Shown: positions 13,744 to 22,308 of the stretch, in pieces
How the letters are laid out: each line of letters begins with the position of its first letter
How positions within the stretch are numbered: position 1 is the stretch's first letter
From: JANNBN01 sp031385545
GTDB lineage: Bacteria; Actinomycetota; Acidimicrobiia; Acidimicrobiales; JANYDT01
Reading direction: 5' to 3'
NCBI GenBank assembly: GCA_031385545.1
Contig: JANNBN010000087.1
Location: forward strand, 1-32,389
DNA: 32,389 nt
Notes under the pieces: generated by a model
The model's database searches: none
Told to the model about the DNA's origin: nothing
What the model saw: the letters and a program-made list of their open reading frames with translations, nothing else
Translations under genes and position numbers: made by a program

Positions 13744-15285
13744 ATGAAACCGGATCCGATCAGCCGACCGGGAGCGGCCCCCCTCGGGCAACAAGTGCCG
13801 ACTGGGTCGTGCGAGAGGGGTCCTGCTCCAGATCACGTCGACGTCGTCATCGTCGGCGCAGGCATATCCGGAATCGGAGGGGCCTATCACCTGAAGACAC
13901 AATGCCCCGGGAAGTCCTTCGCAGTGCTTGAGACCCAAGCCAGCTTCGGTGGAACGTGGCGCACACATCGATACCCCGGCATCAGGTCCGACAGCGACCT
14001 GCATACGTTCGGCTACCGGTTCAAACCGTGGACCGGGGCACCCATTGCATCCGCCGAGGCAATTCTGAAATACATGAGCGAGGTCGTCGACGAGAATGAC
14101 CTTGCACGTCACATCAGGTATTCGCACAGCATCACCACAGCGAGTTGGTCAACCGACGATCGCCGGTGGACATTGGCAGGAATACGCACGGACACCGGCG
14201 AGCCGGTTTCGATCACGTGCAACTTCCTATGGATGTGCCAGGGCTACTACAGACACAGCGTCGGCTATACGCCGCAGTGGCCGGGCATGGACCGTTTCGC
14301 CGGAACCATCGTCCACCCGCAAACCTGGCCGGAAGACCTTGCGTACCAGGGGAAGCGAGTCATCGTCATCGGGTCCGGAGCAACCGCTGCGACCCTTGTT
14401 CCTGCCATCGCCGCAGACTGCGCGCACGTCACGATGCTGCAACGATCGCCGACGTACTTCATCCCGGGACGCAACGCGATCGAGATCGCCGAGCAACTCC
14501 GTGCGCTCGACGTTCCTGAAGAGTGGGTCCACGAGATAGTACGGCGACAGATCAACAAGAACGGTGCCGAGTTCACACGACGTTGCTTCGACGAGCCCGA
14601 TGTGGTGCACGACGAACTGCTCGCAATGGTGCGGGCATTCCTTCCTTCCGAGGAATTGATCGCCGAGCACTTCACGCCCCGCTACCGGCCGTGGCGTCAA
14701 CGCGTTGCGTTCATCCCTGACGGCGATCTCTTCAAGAGCATCGCTGCCGGCGAGGCCTCTGTCGTCACCGACGAGATCGACACCTTCACCGAAACCGGGA
14801 TCCGCACCAAGTCCGGTCAGGAACTGGACGCCGACCTCATAATCACGGCGACGGGATTCAACATGAGCGTGCTCGGCGACATCGCGTTCTCCCTTGACGG
14901 AGCATCCGTCGACTTCGCCGACACCATCACCTACCGCGGTGCCATGTTCACCGGCGTGCCAAACCTCCTGTGGGTATTCGGATACCTGCGCGCCTCGTGG
15001 ACCCTCCGCGCCGACATACTGGGCGACTTCGTCTGCCGTTTGCTGCAACACATGGATGACTCGGGAGCGTCGGTAGTGGTGCCCACATTGCGGCCGGAGG
15101 ACAAGACGATGTCGCTCTTGCCGTGGATCGAGCCCGAGAACTTCAACTCCGGTTACATCGTTCGCTCGGTTCATCTGATGCCGAAGCAGGGCGATATCGA
15201 CCCCTGGCGCCACACGCAGGACTTTTGGACCGACAAGGACGACTTCCCGAATGCCGACCTTGATGACGGGCTGACTTACCACTGA
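13744..15285 (+). CDS. Class B flavin monooxygenase (Baeyer-Villiger type)
   Basis: From the ATG at 13744 the product has 513 residues, normal for the family. It has an FAD-binding Rossmann motif GAGISG (38-43) and the substrate/FAD region FGGTWRTHRYPGIRSDSD (69-86). The Baeyer-Villiger fingerprint FxGxxxHxxxWP is present as FAGTIVHPQTWP (185-196), followed by an NADPH-binding motif GSGATA (210-215) and the late motif IITATGFNMS. Such enzymes insert one oxygen atom into ketones or oxidise heteroatoms using NADPH and O2, and are usually cytosolic. The gene is divergent from the acetyltransferase, with about 106 bp between starts, and is not clearly in an operon. Substrate is unknown; NADPH rather than NADH is inferred from family habit. 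Confidence 0.92.
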   Translation: MKPDPISRPGAAPLGQQVPTGSCERGPAPDHVDVVIVGAGISGIGGAYHLKTQCPGKSFAVLETQASFGGTWRTHRYPGIRSDSDLHTFGYRFKPWTGAPIASAEAILKYMSEVVDENDLARHIRYSHSITTASWSTDDRRWTLAGIRTDTGEPVSITCNFLWMCQGYYRHSVGYTPQWPGMDRFAGTIVHPQTWPEDLAYQGKRVIVIGSGATAATLVPAIAADCAHVTMLQRSPTYFIPGRNAIEIAEQLRALDVPEEWVHEIVRRQINKNGAEFTRRCFDEPDVVHDELLAMVRAFLPSEELIAEHFTPRYRPWRQRVAFIPDGDLFKSIAAGEASVVTDEIDTFTETGIRTKSGQELDADLIITATGFNMSVLGDIAFSLDGASVDFADTITYRGAMFTGVPNLLWVFGYLRASWTLRADILGDFVCRLLQHMDDSGASVVVPTLRPEDKTMSLLPWIEPENFNSGYIVRSVHLMPKQGDIDPWRHTQDFWTDKDDFPNADLDDGLTYH

Positions 15286-15416
15286 CGTCGATCGTCGCAA
15301 CGGGCCGGGCCGAAGACACAGCGGACACTGACGCTATTCCCTGTATTTCAGGCGTGGGCAGGTACACCCAGGTAGCATCCTGCACGACGCCACACGCGCG
15401 TCACCAATGTTTCGAC

Positions 15417-15421
15417 GGAGG
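15417..15421 (+). promoter_or_regulatory. Strong ribosome binding site
   Basis: GGAGG lies eight bases before the ATG at 15430, fixing the start of the secreted-protein gene. Confidence 0.75.
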
Positions 15422-15429
15422 AAACAACC

Positions 15430-16464
15430 ATGCGTTTCACGAACAAGCGGTCCATCGCGATCAGAGGGGCTCTTGCTGGCACGCTCGTTGCCGGCTCCCT
15501 CAGCCTCACCCTTATCCAGACCTCGTCCGCAGCACCGCAGCGGAAGAACTACACCAGTGCTGCGACTCCCACGTCCATCGGCCGTGGCGTGTACAGGCCA
15601 ATCGCCGTCACGCTGACCAATCTGCAGAATTCAAATGCAAGTTTCAACGGCATCCGCCTCACCGTGCCCAGCATCTTCGAGATGGGCTCGACCTCGGTGT
15701 CAAGGGGAACCTTCACGGTAAGCGGTCAGGTCATCGAAGTCATCAACGCCAACGTTGCGCCTGGAACCAGTGTGACCATCACTCAAGTTGTGCGTGCTGC
15801 CTGTAACGCACCCGCAAGCTCGCCGCTCTGGACCACCGATGTGCGCCAGGCGAATGACTTCAACGGGACGCTCAACAAGTTCCTTGTGAACGGGACCGAA
15901 GCGTCCGTGTCGATCAGCAACCCGTGCAACGGGTCCATCGTCACGTGCACAGCCGGTGACACGCAGCTGTGTCAGACCGGAAATTTCGACTCGCCGGCCG
16001 GGAACGTGGCGAACATCATCGTCAACGATTCCGACACCGTGTCCGGCACGCTCAGCGGGCAATTCACCGGGGTCACCGTCCAATGCGACGAATACACCTC
16101 GACCTCCGAACGACTCCAGTTCAACATGGTGGTCACCAACGGGGCCAGCACCACCGGACTCACCAAAACGCTTCGCATCACGCAGGCCACGCAGTCCGGC
16201 AAGCCGACGCTTGCTGATTACTATGCGTGCTTCCAGGCACCGTACGACTTTCCGGCACAGCTCCCTTCTCAGCTCGTCGCCGATTTCAACTCATGGAACT
16301 TCAGCGGAAACACACAGCCTGTCGGGTCCGAATTCAAAGGACTTCTGCTCCCGTGTGAAGCCCTCCAACAAGCCCCGTGCGTGCAGTCAAAGGCATTCAC
16401 TGCCGGAAGCACCATCACCATGGAGCTCCGGGTCCCGCTGGGCGACCCAGCCGTCAGTTTCTGA
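15430..16464 (+). CDS. Secreted protein of unknown function
   Basis: The 344-aa product begins with a Sec signal (MRFTNKRSIAIRGALAGTLV and on to TSSAAPQ, cleavage near residue 36). The mature part is Thr/Ser/Asn-rich and probably all beta. An N-terminal part (RGVYRPIAVTLTNLQNSNAS, VAPGTSVTITQVVRAAC) resembles actinobacterial surface-protein modules, and a C-terminal part has paired Cys (VTCTAGDTQLC; TVQCDEY; YYACFQ; LLPCEALQQAPC). There is no sortase signal or membrane anchor, and I do not recognise the family. It lies 29 bp upstream of the cyclase/ATPase gene on the same strand, so the two may be co-transcribed, though a link between them is only positional. Confidence 0.8.
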   Translation: MRFTNKRSIAIRGALAGTLVAGSLSLTLIQTSSAAPQRKNYTSAATPTSIGRGVYRPIAVTLTNLQNSNASFNGIRLTVPSIFEMGSTSVSRGTFTVSGQVIEVINANVAPGTSVTITQVVRAACNAPASSPLWTTDVRQANDFNGTLNKFLVNGTEASVSISNPCNGSIVTCTAGDTQLCQTGNFDSPAGNVANIIVNDSDTVSGTLSGQFTGVTVQCDEYTSTSERLQFNMVVTNGASTTGLTKTLRITQATQSGKPTLADYYACFQAPYDFPAQLPSQLVADFNSWNFSGNTQPVGSEFKGLLLPCEALQQAPCVQSKAFTAGSTITMELRVPLGDPAVSF

Positions 16465-16493
16465 TCCGCTGACCCAAGGAGCGACTTTCTGAA

Positions 16494-19400
16494 ATGAGCG
16501 CCTCCGAGCGGCGCGACGCATGCCGTTCATGTGACGCGCCGCTTGATGTAGAGACTCGCTTCTGCGGTCGCTGTGGCACGGCCCGTTCGGCAGACCGCCT
16601 GGTCGTCGAACGGGAGCATCACGCCACCGTCGTGGTTTCGGACCTGCAAGGGTCAACTGCGCTCGCCGAGCGGCTCGACCCGGAGTCGCTCAGGCTCGTG
16701 CTCGATCAGTACTTCGACGAGATGGGTCGTGTGCTCGGGTCCCACGGTGGGCGCATCGAGAAACGCATCGGCGACGCAATCGTCACTGTTTTCGGTGCGC
16801 CCATTGCAAAGCCGGACGACGCACCGCGCGCTGTGCGCGCCGTCGCCGAGTGCCAGGCCACGCTGGCGAACCTCAATCAGCGTCTCGAACGAGTCTGGAA
16901 CGTTCGGCTGACGAATCGAACTGGTGTTGCGACCGGAAGGGTGATCATCACCGACGCCGGCGGTGGCCACCGTGTGCTGGCCGGACCAGCGCTCGACCAT
17001 GCGATGGCGCTCGAACCTGCTGCGCCGGCCAACGAAGCGCTACTTGCCGCCGAGACCGTTGCGGAACTCAACACCGACGCAACCTTCGATCCGCCCTCGA
17101 GCTATCGGACCAAGACCGGTGCTGAACTTGTTGCGCACCGCCTCATCGCTGTCGGCGGTGATGCGGTTGCAGTCGCGGCAGAGTCGGCAGAAGCTGGAAA
17201 GGCTGCTGACTACTTATCCTCGGGCCTCGAACTTGACCACGTCACGTTGCCCAGTTGCCCCGCGTGTGGCACGCCACTCATTTCGGACCCGGCTCCCGAC
17301 TGGTGCACCGAATGCGGGCTTCGGCTCGGTCACGGACACCATGTCCAGAGCCGCCGAACCCTGACCATTCTGTTCGCCGATGTGCGAGCAGCAAAAGTCG
17401 ACTCTGCCGGGCCTATCGCCGGCACACCCGTTGATCAGACGACGATCAGACAGGGTTTGGTCCTGTGCTTCGACGCCGTGCGCGCTGCGTTGGAACGCCA
17501 CGGCGGCATCGTCGAAAAGTACATCGGCGACGCCATCATGGCGGTCTTCGGGCTGGATCAGCGACGCGAGGACGACGCCCTCCGCGCGATACGCGCAGGC
17601 CTGGAGATGCAGACCACGGTCAGCCGTCTGAACCGTGGCGGGGTCCTCGGGCCCGGCTACCACCTTGAGGCGCGCATCGGAATCAACACCGGCCCGGTAA
17701 TAGCCGGCGACTCGTCGCTCGGCCAACGGCTCGTCACCGGCGACGCAGTCAACGTTGCCGCAAGGCTTGAACAGGCCGCCGGTCCAGGTCACGTGGTGAT
17801 CGGTGCCCTCACCCGGCGGTTGTGTGACGACGCCCTTCGCGTGGAAGAACTCGATCCGCTGTCCTTGAAGGGAAAGACCGACCCGGTTCCAGCAGCCCGG
17901 GTGCTGTCCGCCGGCCCGGCGCGCGGCACCGGCGTGCGCCCGGCCGTGCCGATGATCGGCCGGCAGGCGGAACTGGCCCGTCTCCTGGAGATGCTGGGAC
18001 ACGTCGAAGATCCGAATGGCCGTCCCGGATTGCACCGCGTGAACGTGCGCGGCGAGGCGGGCTCCGGGAAGAGTCGGCTCGTCAACGAATTCTTGTACGA
18101 GACGGGCCGTCGTGGGGTCGTCGTGAGGACCATGTGTCTGCCGTACGGCGACGGCATCACGTTCTGGCCGATTCTTGAGTTGATCGGCGAGCTCTCCGGT
18201 GTCGACACCGACGACGAACCTTCCGAGGCCCTCGCGAAGATCAACGCTGTCACCGACGACCCAGCCGTCACCGCTCGACTTGCGTCGCTGATGGGCCTGG
18301 TCAACGAGCCGTTTCCACTGTCGGAGATCTTCTGGGCCGTTCGGCGCCTGATCGAACACGTCAGCAGAGCGCGCCCATTCGTGCTCACCATCGACGGATT
18401 GCACTGGGCAGAGCCGACGTTCCTCGAACTGCTCGACAGTCTTCAGACGTCTGTCGCTGTCGGTCGTTCGCTGCTCGTGACGATGGCCCGCCCGGACACA
18501 CTCGCTGATGAATCCGGCCAACCGCTGGACGAACAGGACCCGGACCGCGTCGACACGATCGAACTCGGGCCGCTCACCGACGACGAGGTGGGGGAACTCT
18601 TGCACTTGAGTCTGTCGGGCACACCGCCTGACGCCGTGCGCAGCCAAGTTGTGCGGGGCGCCGGTGGCAACCCGCTGTTCGTCGAGCAGATCGCAATCAT
18701 GCTCGTCGAAGGCGCACAGATCGTGCGCAGGAACGAAGCGTGGGTCGTAACCAGGGCAACCGGCCAACTTGACGTACCGCCCACCGTCGAGGCGTTGCTC
18801 GCCGCGCGTATCGACGCTCTCAACAGCGCCGAACGAGAAACGCTGGCTCCAGCGTCCATCATCGGCCGGGAGTTTCCCCAAGCTGCGGTATTGGCTCTCG
18901 CACAGAACATGGCCAGGGAAGAACTCGTCAGCGCGCTGATCGATCTGGGACGAAGACGCCTGGTTATGCCTGCAAGCAATCCCGACGCGCTGGTCGATCA
19001 CCGGTTCACCAGCCTGCTGGTCCGCGATGTTGTGTACGCGGGCCTGTTGAAACGAACCCGCGCCGACTGGCACCAGGCTTTCGCCTCTTGGCTCGAAGAC
19101 GCCGTGGGGACACGGGTGGGGGAGTACACCGAGGTCATTGGATATCACCTCGAGCAGGGATACCACTACCTTCGCCAGCTCGGCACGGAAGACGTGCACG
19201 TGGCTGATATAGGCGAGCGAGCGTTTCGACATCTCGCGCCAGCCGGAGAACGAGCCTTTGTTCGCGGTGACATGCGAGCGGCCAGCGGTTTGCTCACCCG
19301 CGCCGCGAAATTGTTGCCGATCACGAAGCGAGACCGCAACCGAACGCTCATCAGGGCAGGGGAGGCGCTGATGCAGACCGGTGCGTTCAGCGACGCGATC

Positions 19401-20468
19401 GCTCTGTTCGACGAGGCCCAAGCCGGTGCAGAGTCAGCCGCCGATGGTGACACTGCTGCAGCGGCCGAACTGGCGAGAGGAACCGTGCGCTACCAGACCG
19501 GGGACAATTTCGATGACGCCGCAGCGGGCGAGCTCGTCGGACGATTACAGCCGGTGTTCGAGGCAGCACAGGACCACGCCAGTGCGGCCCGTTGTTGGAA
19601 ACTCGTCGCCTACACGCGATTGACGAACTCTCGGTGGGGCGCCGCCGAAGGTGCCTTGACAGAAGTGCTTGAACACGCTCGCCTCGCAGACGACTCGGTC
19701 CTCGCCTTACGAGTCATGCCCGGGCTGGTCGGATTCGCTCTGCACGGTCCAACGTCGGTGCCGGTGGCAATTGCAAAGGCGATGGAGCTGCGTCACGCCA
19801 CGTCGGCCGATCGGCGCGCCCGTGCGCTGACCGAGCGTTACCTCGGACATCTGCTCGCCCTCGATGACCGAGGCGAGGAAGGGCGTTCGCTGTGCAGCGA
19901 AGCCCGGGTCACGCTGCTGGAGTTGGGATGGAACTTTGAAGCAGCCCTGGTCTCGATCGATCGCGGCCCCATCGAGCTGACCCTGGAACGCCCCGACGAA
20001 GCAGAACGCGTGCTGCGGGCTGACTTCGAAACGCTCCGAGACATGGGCGAACACAACTACCTGTCGACCACAGCAGGATTCCTCGCGGAGTCCGTTCGTA
20101 GGCAGGGTCGGCTCGACGAGGCGCTGGAACTTGCCGAGTTCTCCGCAGGACTGGTGGCCCCAGGCGACACCCTCACCCAAGCCCTGTGGCGTGAAGTCAG
20201 TGCGCTCTCGTTGGCGGAAAAGGGACAGATCGACCGCGCCGAATCATTGGCGCGCGAAGCTCTCACGATGGTGCTTGAGACCGACGGACTCACCACCCAT
20301 GCCGAAGCTCACGCAACGTTGGCAGAGGTACTACGCGCTGCCGGACGGACAGCCGAATCAAGGGCGGCTGCGGCGGACGCACTCATCTGTTTTGAAACGA
20401 AGGGTCACCGCCCCGGGATCCGCAGAGTTCGCAAATTGTTTGCTGCGCTGTCGGAGCCATCATCGTGA
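16494..20468 (+). CDS. Tandem class III cyclase, AAA ATPase, TPR signalling protein
   Basis: The 1324-aa multidomain regulator has a zinc ribbon (Cys10/13/24/27), class III cyclase domain 1 (about 43-220; metal Asp50 and Asp94), a second zinc ribbon (Cys255/258/271/274) and cyclase domain 2 (about 288-472; Asp296, Lys342, Asp346, Asp417, Asn420, Arg424). A STAND/AAA-like ATPase follows, with Walker A GEAGSGKS (520-527) and Walker B LTIDGLHWAE. A long helical TPR-like tail runs from about 900 to the end. Domain 1 lacks the Asn and Arg of the transition state, while domain 2 has them, so one complete site is possible between the domains. Cyclases of this kind with ATPase/TPR parts are common in actinobacteria; the ligand is unknown. 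Product (cAMP) is inferred from the Lys/Asp pair. Confidence 0.9.
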   Translation: MSASERRDACRSCDAPLDVETRFCGRCGTARSADRLVVEREHHATVVVSDLQGSTALAERLDPESLRLVLDQYFDEMGRVLGSHGGRIEKRIGDAIVTVFGAPIAKPDDAPRAVRAVAECQATLANLNQRLERVWNVRLTNRTGVATGRVIITDAGGGHRVLAGPALDHAMALEPAAPANEALLAAETVAELNTDATFDPPSSYRTKTGAELVAHRLIAVGGDAVAVAAESAEAGKAADYLSSGLELDHVTLPSCPACGTPLISDPAPDWCTECGLRLGHGHHVQSRRTLTILFADVRAAKVDSAGPIAGTPVDQTTIRQGLVLCFDAVRAALERHGGIVEKYIGDAIMAVFGLDQRREDDALRAIRAGLEMQTTVSRLNRGGVLGPGYHLEARIGINTGPVIAGDSSLGQRLVTGDAVNVAARLEQAAGPGHVVIGALTRRLCDDALRVEELDPLSLKGKTDPVPAARVLSAGPARGTGVRPAVPMIGRQAELARLLEMLGHVEDPNGRPGLHRVNVRGEAGSGKSRLVNEFLYETGRRGVVVRTMCLPYGDGITFWPILELIGELSGVDTDDEPSEALAKINAVTDDPAVTARLASLMGLVNEPFPLSEIFWAVRRLIEHVSRARPFVLTIDGLHWAEPTFLELLDSLQTSVAVGRSLLVTMARPDTLADESGQPLDEQDPDRVDTIELGPLTDDEVGELLHLSLSGTPPDAVRSQVVRGAGGNPLFVEQIAIMLVEGAQIVRRNEAWVVTRATGQLDVPPTVEALLAARIDALNSAERETLAPASIIGREFPQAAVLALAQNMAREELVSALIDLGRRRLVMPASNPDALVDHRFTSLLVRDVVYAGLLKRTRADWHQAFASWLEDAVGTRVGEYTEVIGYHLEQGYHYLRQLGTEDVHVADIGERAFRHLAPAGERAFVRGDMRAASGLLTRAAKLLPITKRDRNRTLIRAGEALMQTGAFSDAIALFDEAQAGAESAADGDTAAAAELARGTVRYQTGDNFDDAAAGELVGRLQPVFEAAQDHASAARCWKLVAYTRLTNSRWGAAEGALTEVLEHARLADDSVLALRVMPGLVGFALHGPTSVPVAIAKAMELRHATSADRRARALTERYLGHLLALDDRGEEGRSLCSEARVTLLELGWNFEAALVSIDRGPIELTLERPDEAERVLRADFETLRDMGEHNYLSTTAGFLAESVRRQGRLDEALELAEFSAGLVAPGDTLTQALWREVSALSLAEKGQIDRAESLAREALTMVLETDGLTTHAEAHATLAEVLRAAGRTAESRAAAADALICFETKGHRPGIRRVRKLFAALSEPSS

Positions 20469-20553
20469 GTTCCATCCGTTCCGAAGCGGTTAGGACCGTC
20501 CTCGTTCGAGCCCGCCGAGGCAATCGTTGCGGGTCCTCCTTGCAATGACGCGG

Positions 20554-20682
20554 TCAGTTCGAGCCGCTGGGAACGCCGGTCACGATTTCCCAATTCTGCT
20601 CATGCGTCAAGGTGGGAACGACGTACGGCTTCTTTGTTTTCGTTCCGTTCGACGCCATACCGGTCGGTGCCACTTCGTTCAT
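20554..20682 (-). CDS. Lasso-like RiPP precursor with very short C-terminal tail
   Basis: From the ATG at 20682 this is a 42-aa peptide. The start is supported by GAGG at 20688-20691, five bases upstream; a second in-frame ATG at 20658 would give 34 aa. It contains KKPYVVPTLTHEQNWEIVTG. The Tyr-x-x-Pro-x-Leu motif and a Thr ten residues after the Leu match the leader of lasso peptide precursors, in which B1/RRE binds the Tyr/Pro motif and B2 cuts two residues after that position's start. Only VPSGSN follows VTG before the stop, whereas lasso cores have about 15-25 residues. It is divergent from a P450 gene and near B2, PqqD-like and kinase genes. Alternatives: a truncated relic, or a precursor of a new short product. 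Confidence 0.65.
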   Translation of the reverse strand: MNEVAPTGMASNGTKTKKPYVVPTLTHEQNWEIVTGVPSGSN

Positions 20683-20714
20683 CGGAACCTCGTTCACTTT
20701 TGGGGACTGTCCAC

Positions 20715-20744
20715 ACCGTATGAGTAATTTGGATGATGTGTCAA
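20715..20744 (-). promoter_or_regulatory. Candidate promoter of the precursor gene
   Basis: On the minus strand TTGACA (20744-20739) is a perfect -35 box, followed by an 18-nt spacer and TACGGT (20720-20715) as a weak -10. Transcription would start near 20708, about 25 nt before the ATG at 20682. The element overlaps the start codon and first codons of the divergent P450 gene. Confidence 0.45.
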
Positions 20745-22306
20745 CTACGGAGAGTGTCGAGAGGACTCGTCGGGGACTCTTCAGCAACGTGCTGCAAGTG
20801 GCGTTCGCTGGCGCCAGCCGGCTGCGGGCGATGCTTCGCGTGGTGTCGCGGCCCGTTCGCTCATGCCAGGCGGCGGCTAACGAAGACTTGCGACGCGCCT
20901 TTCCGGAATACCACCGTTCCCTGTGTGGCCTACTCGCAAGTGCCGGCGTACTCCTGACAGTTGCAGCGGTGTTTAACCTCGCGCTCGCCAGCGCACTCTT
21001 GTTGGTCGTTGCAGCACGAGCGGCACTCGCTGCATGGCAGGGTCGCGCCGACTACGGCTCCGCCCAGGGACTCCCGCCTGGGAGGGTAGGGATGGGCGCC
21101 GAACCGCTGACCGACCCGGACTTCTTTACCAACGCTGCGCTCCGATACGGACCGATCTTCAAGTCGAATCACTTTCGTGAGCCGATGATTTGCGTTGTCG
21201 GAATCCGCGCAGCCTCCGAACTGTTCCGCACGCACCGCGACGCACTAGTCGCGTTTCCCGACCCAGCATATGACCGGTTCATTCCCGGCAGTCTTCTGCG
21301 ATGGAAGAACGGCGAGGAGCACCTCGACCACCGCCGGGTCTTCGCCAAGGCACTCTCGCCGCACTTCCTTCGATCAGCCGAAGGAGCTATCAGGTCCTCC
21401 CTGGCTGCGGGGTTGGCAACGATGGAAGCAGAGTCACGGACATCAGCAACCGGTGTCGCACCCTTACCGCACATCCGGTCCATGGTCCTGGCAGCCTGGA
21501 CCGAGGTTCTGCTCGGCATCCCGGCGACTGACCCAGCGTATCCAGAACTGCGTCTGCTCTTCCACGACCTCGAAGTGCACTTACCGAAGGCACTCCCGGC
21601 CAAACGAGTGGCAGGCGCGCTCGATCGGGTTGAGGAGTTGATCAGGACCGCGGCCTCGTCGCCCGAAGCACCGAATCTCGCCACAGAGTTGGAAGCCGTG
21701 CGTCCGGGCTCGCTTGAAGACCCGACCTCGATTCGCAACCTGATCTACACGACGGTCACTACTCACCAAGACGTCAGCGGACTGCTGATCTGGGTGCTCA
21801 AGCACCTCAGTGACTATCCCGAACGGAGGCAGGCCGTCCGAAGCGGCGCTCTACTCGGAACGGACCTGGCGGACCGCGTGACCTCCGAGACGATCAGGCT
21901 GGAACAGAGCGAGTACATATACCTACGCGCCGCAAGGCCAATCTCTTTCAAGGACTTCACGATCCCGCAAGGGTGGCTGGTCCGCGCCTGTGTCCACGAA
22001 AGCCACCGCGATGCAACTGTTTACATCGACCCTGATCGCTTCAACCCCGACCGGTTCATCGGGCACCCGTACACTCGCGATACCTACGCGCCCTTCGGTA
22101 TGGACCACCGGTCGTGCACCGGAGAAGCGCTGACCCGATTGATCTGCCGAGCCTTCGTGTGCGAACTGCTGTGTACTTACGATTGGGACGTTGTGAGCGA
22201 TGGGCAACGTGAGCTCAGCGCAGAGCGCCATTGGGCACCAAGCTCACGATTCCGAATTTCGCTGCGCCAGGTAGGCGGACCTCTGGCGGCGATGCCGGTC
22301 ATCTGA
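20720..22306 (+). CDS. Membrane-anchored cytochrome P450
   Basis: The 528-aa product runs from the ATG at 20720. Residues 66-105 form one or two hydrophobic helices (SLCGLLASAGVLLTVAAVF and ALLLVVAARAALAAW), unusual for a bacterial P450. The P450 domain follows: HLDHRRVFAKALSPHF (helix C region), a K-helix ExxR motif as ETIR (390-393), DPDRFNPDRFIG, and the haem loop FGMDHRSCTGEA with ligand Cys466. In this loop the usual Gly four residues before the Cys is Asp. The I-helix TTVTTHQDVSGLL lacks the common AGxxT pattern, so oxygen activation may differ. It sits two bases before the B2 peptidase gene and divergent from the precursor gene, suggesting peptide tailoring; that role is inference. Confidence 0.88.
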   Translation: MSNLDDVSTTESVERTRRGLFSNVLQVAFAGASRLRAMLRVVSRPVRSCQAAANEDLRRAFPEYHRSLCGLLASAGVLLTVAAVFNLALASALLLVVAARAALAAWQGRADYGSAQGLPPGRVGMGAEPLTDPDFFTNAALRYGPIFKSNHFREPMICVVGIRAASELFRTHRDALVAFPDPAYDRFIPGSLLRWKNGEEHLDHRRVFAKALSPHFLRSAEGAIRSSLAAGLATMEAESRTSATGVAPLPHIRSMVLAAWTEVLLGIPATDPAYPELRLLFHDLEVHLPKALPAKRVAGALDRVEELIRTAASSPEAPNLATELEAVRPGSLEDPTSIRNLIYTTVTTHQDVSGLLIWVLKHLSDYPERRQAVRSGALLGTDLADRVTSETIRLEQSEYIYLRAARPISFKDFTIPQGWLVRACVHESHRDATVYIDPDRFNPDRFIGHPYTRDTYAPFGMDHRSCTGEALTRLICRAFVCELLCTYDWDVVSDGQRELSAERHWAPSSRFRISLRQVGGPLAAMPVI

Positions 22307-22308
22307 CA

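Noticed and set aside
14227..15300. A 357-codon minus-strand frame opposite the flavin monooxygenase
   Set aside because: The plus strand has all Baeyer-Villiger motifs; the minus-strand product is antisense with no domain.
17214..19421. A 735-codon minus-strand frame opposite the cyclase/ATPase gene
   Set aside because: It is entirely antisense to a protein with clear cyclase and ATPase motifs, and shows no motif of its own.
20535..20541. Minus-strand AAGGAGG just after the precursor stop, suggesting a further small gene
   Set aside because: No ATG or GTG lies at a good distance; the only nearby start (TTG at about 11 nt) opens a frame with no recognisable features that overlaps the cyclase gene in antisense.
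20405..20593. A second minus-strand frame beyond the precursor stop, with a Gly/Ser/Asn/Asp-rich sequence that might serve as a longer core after a frameshift
   Set aside because: It is in a different frame from the leader, runs antisense into the 3' end of the cyclase gene, and has no lasso-like acceptor pattern, so the in-frame stop was kept.
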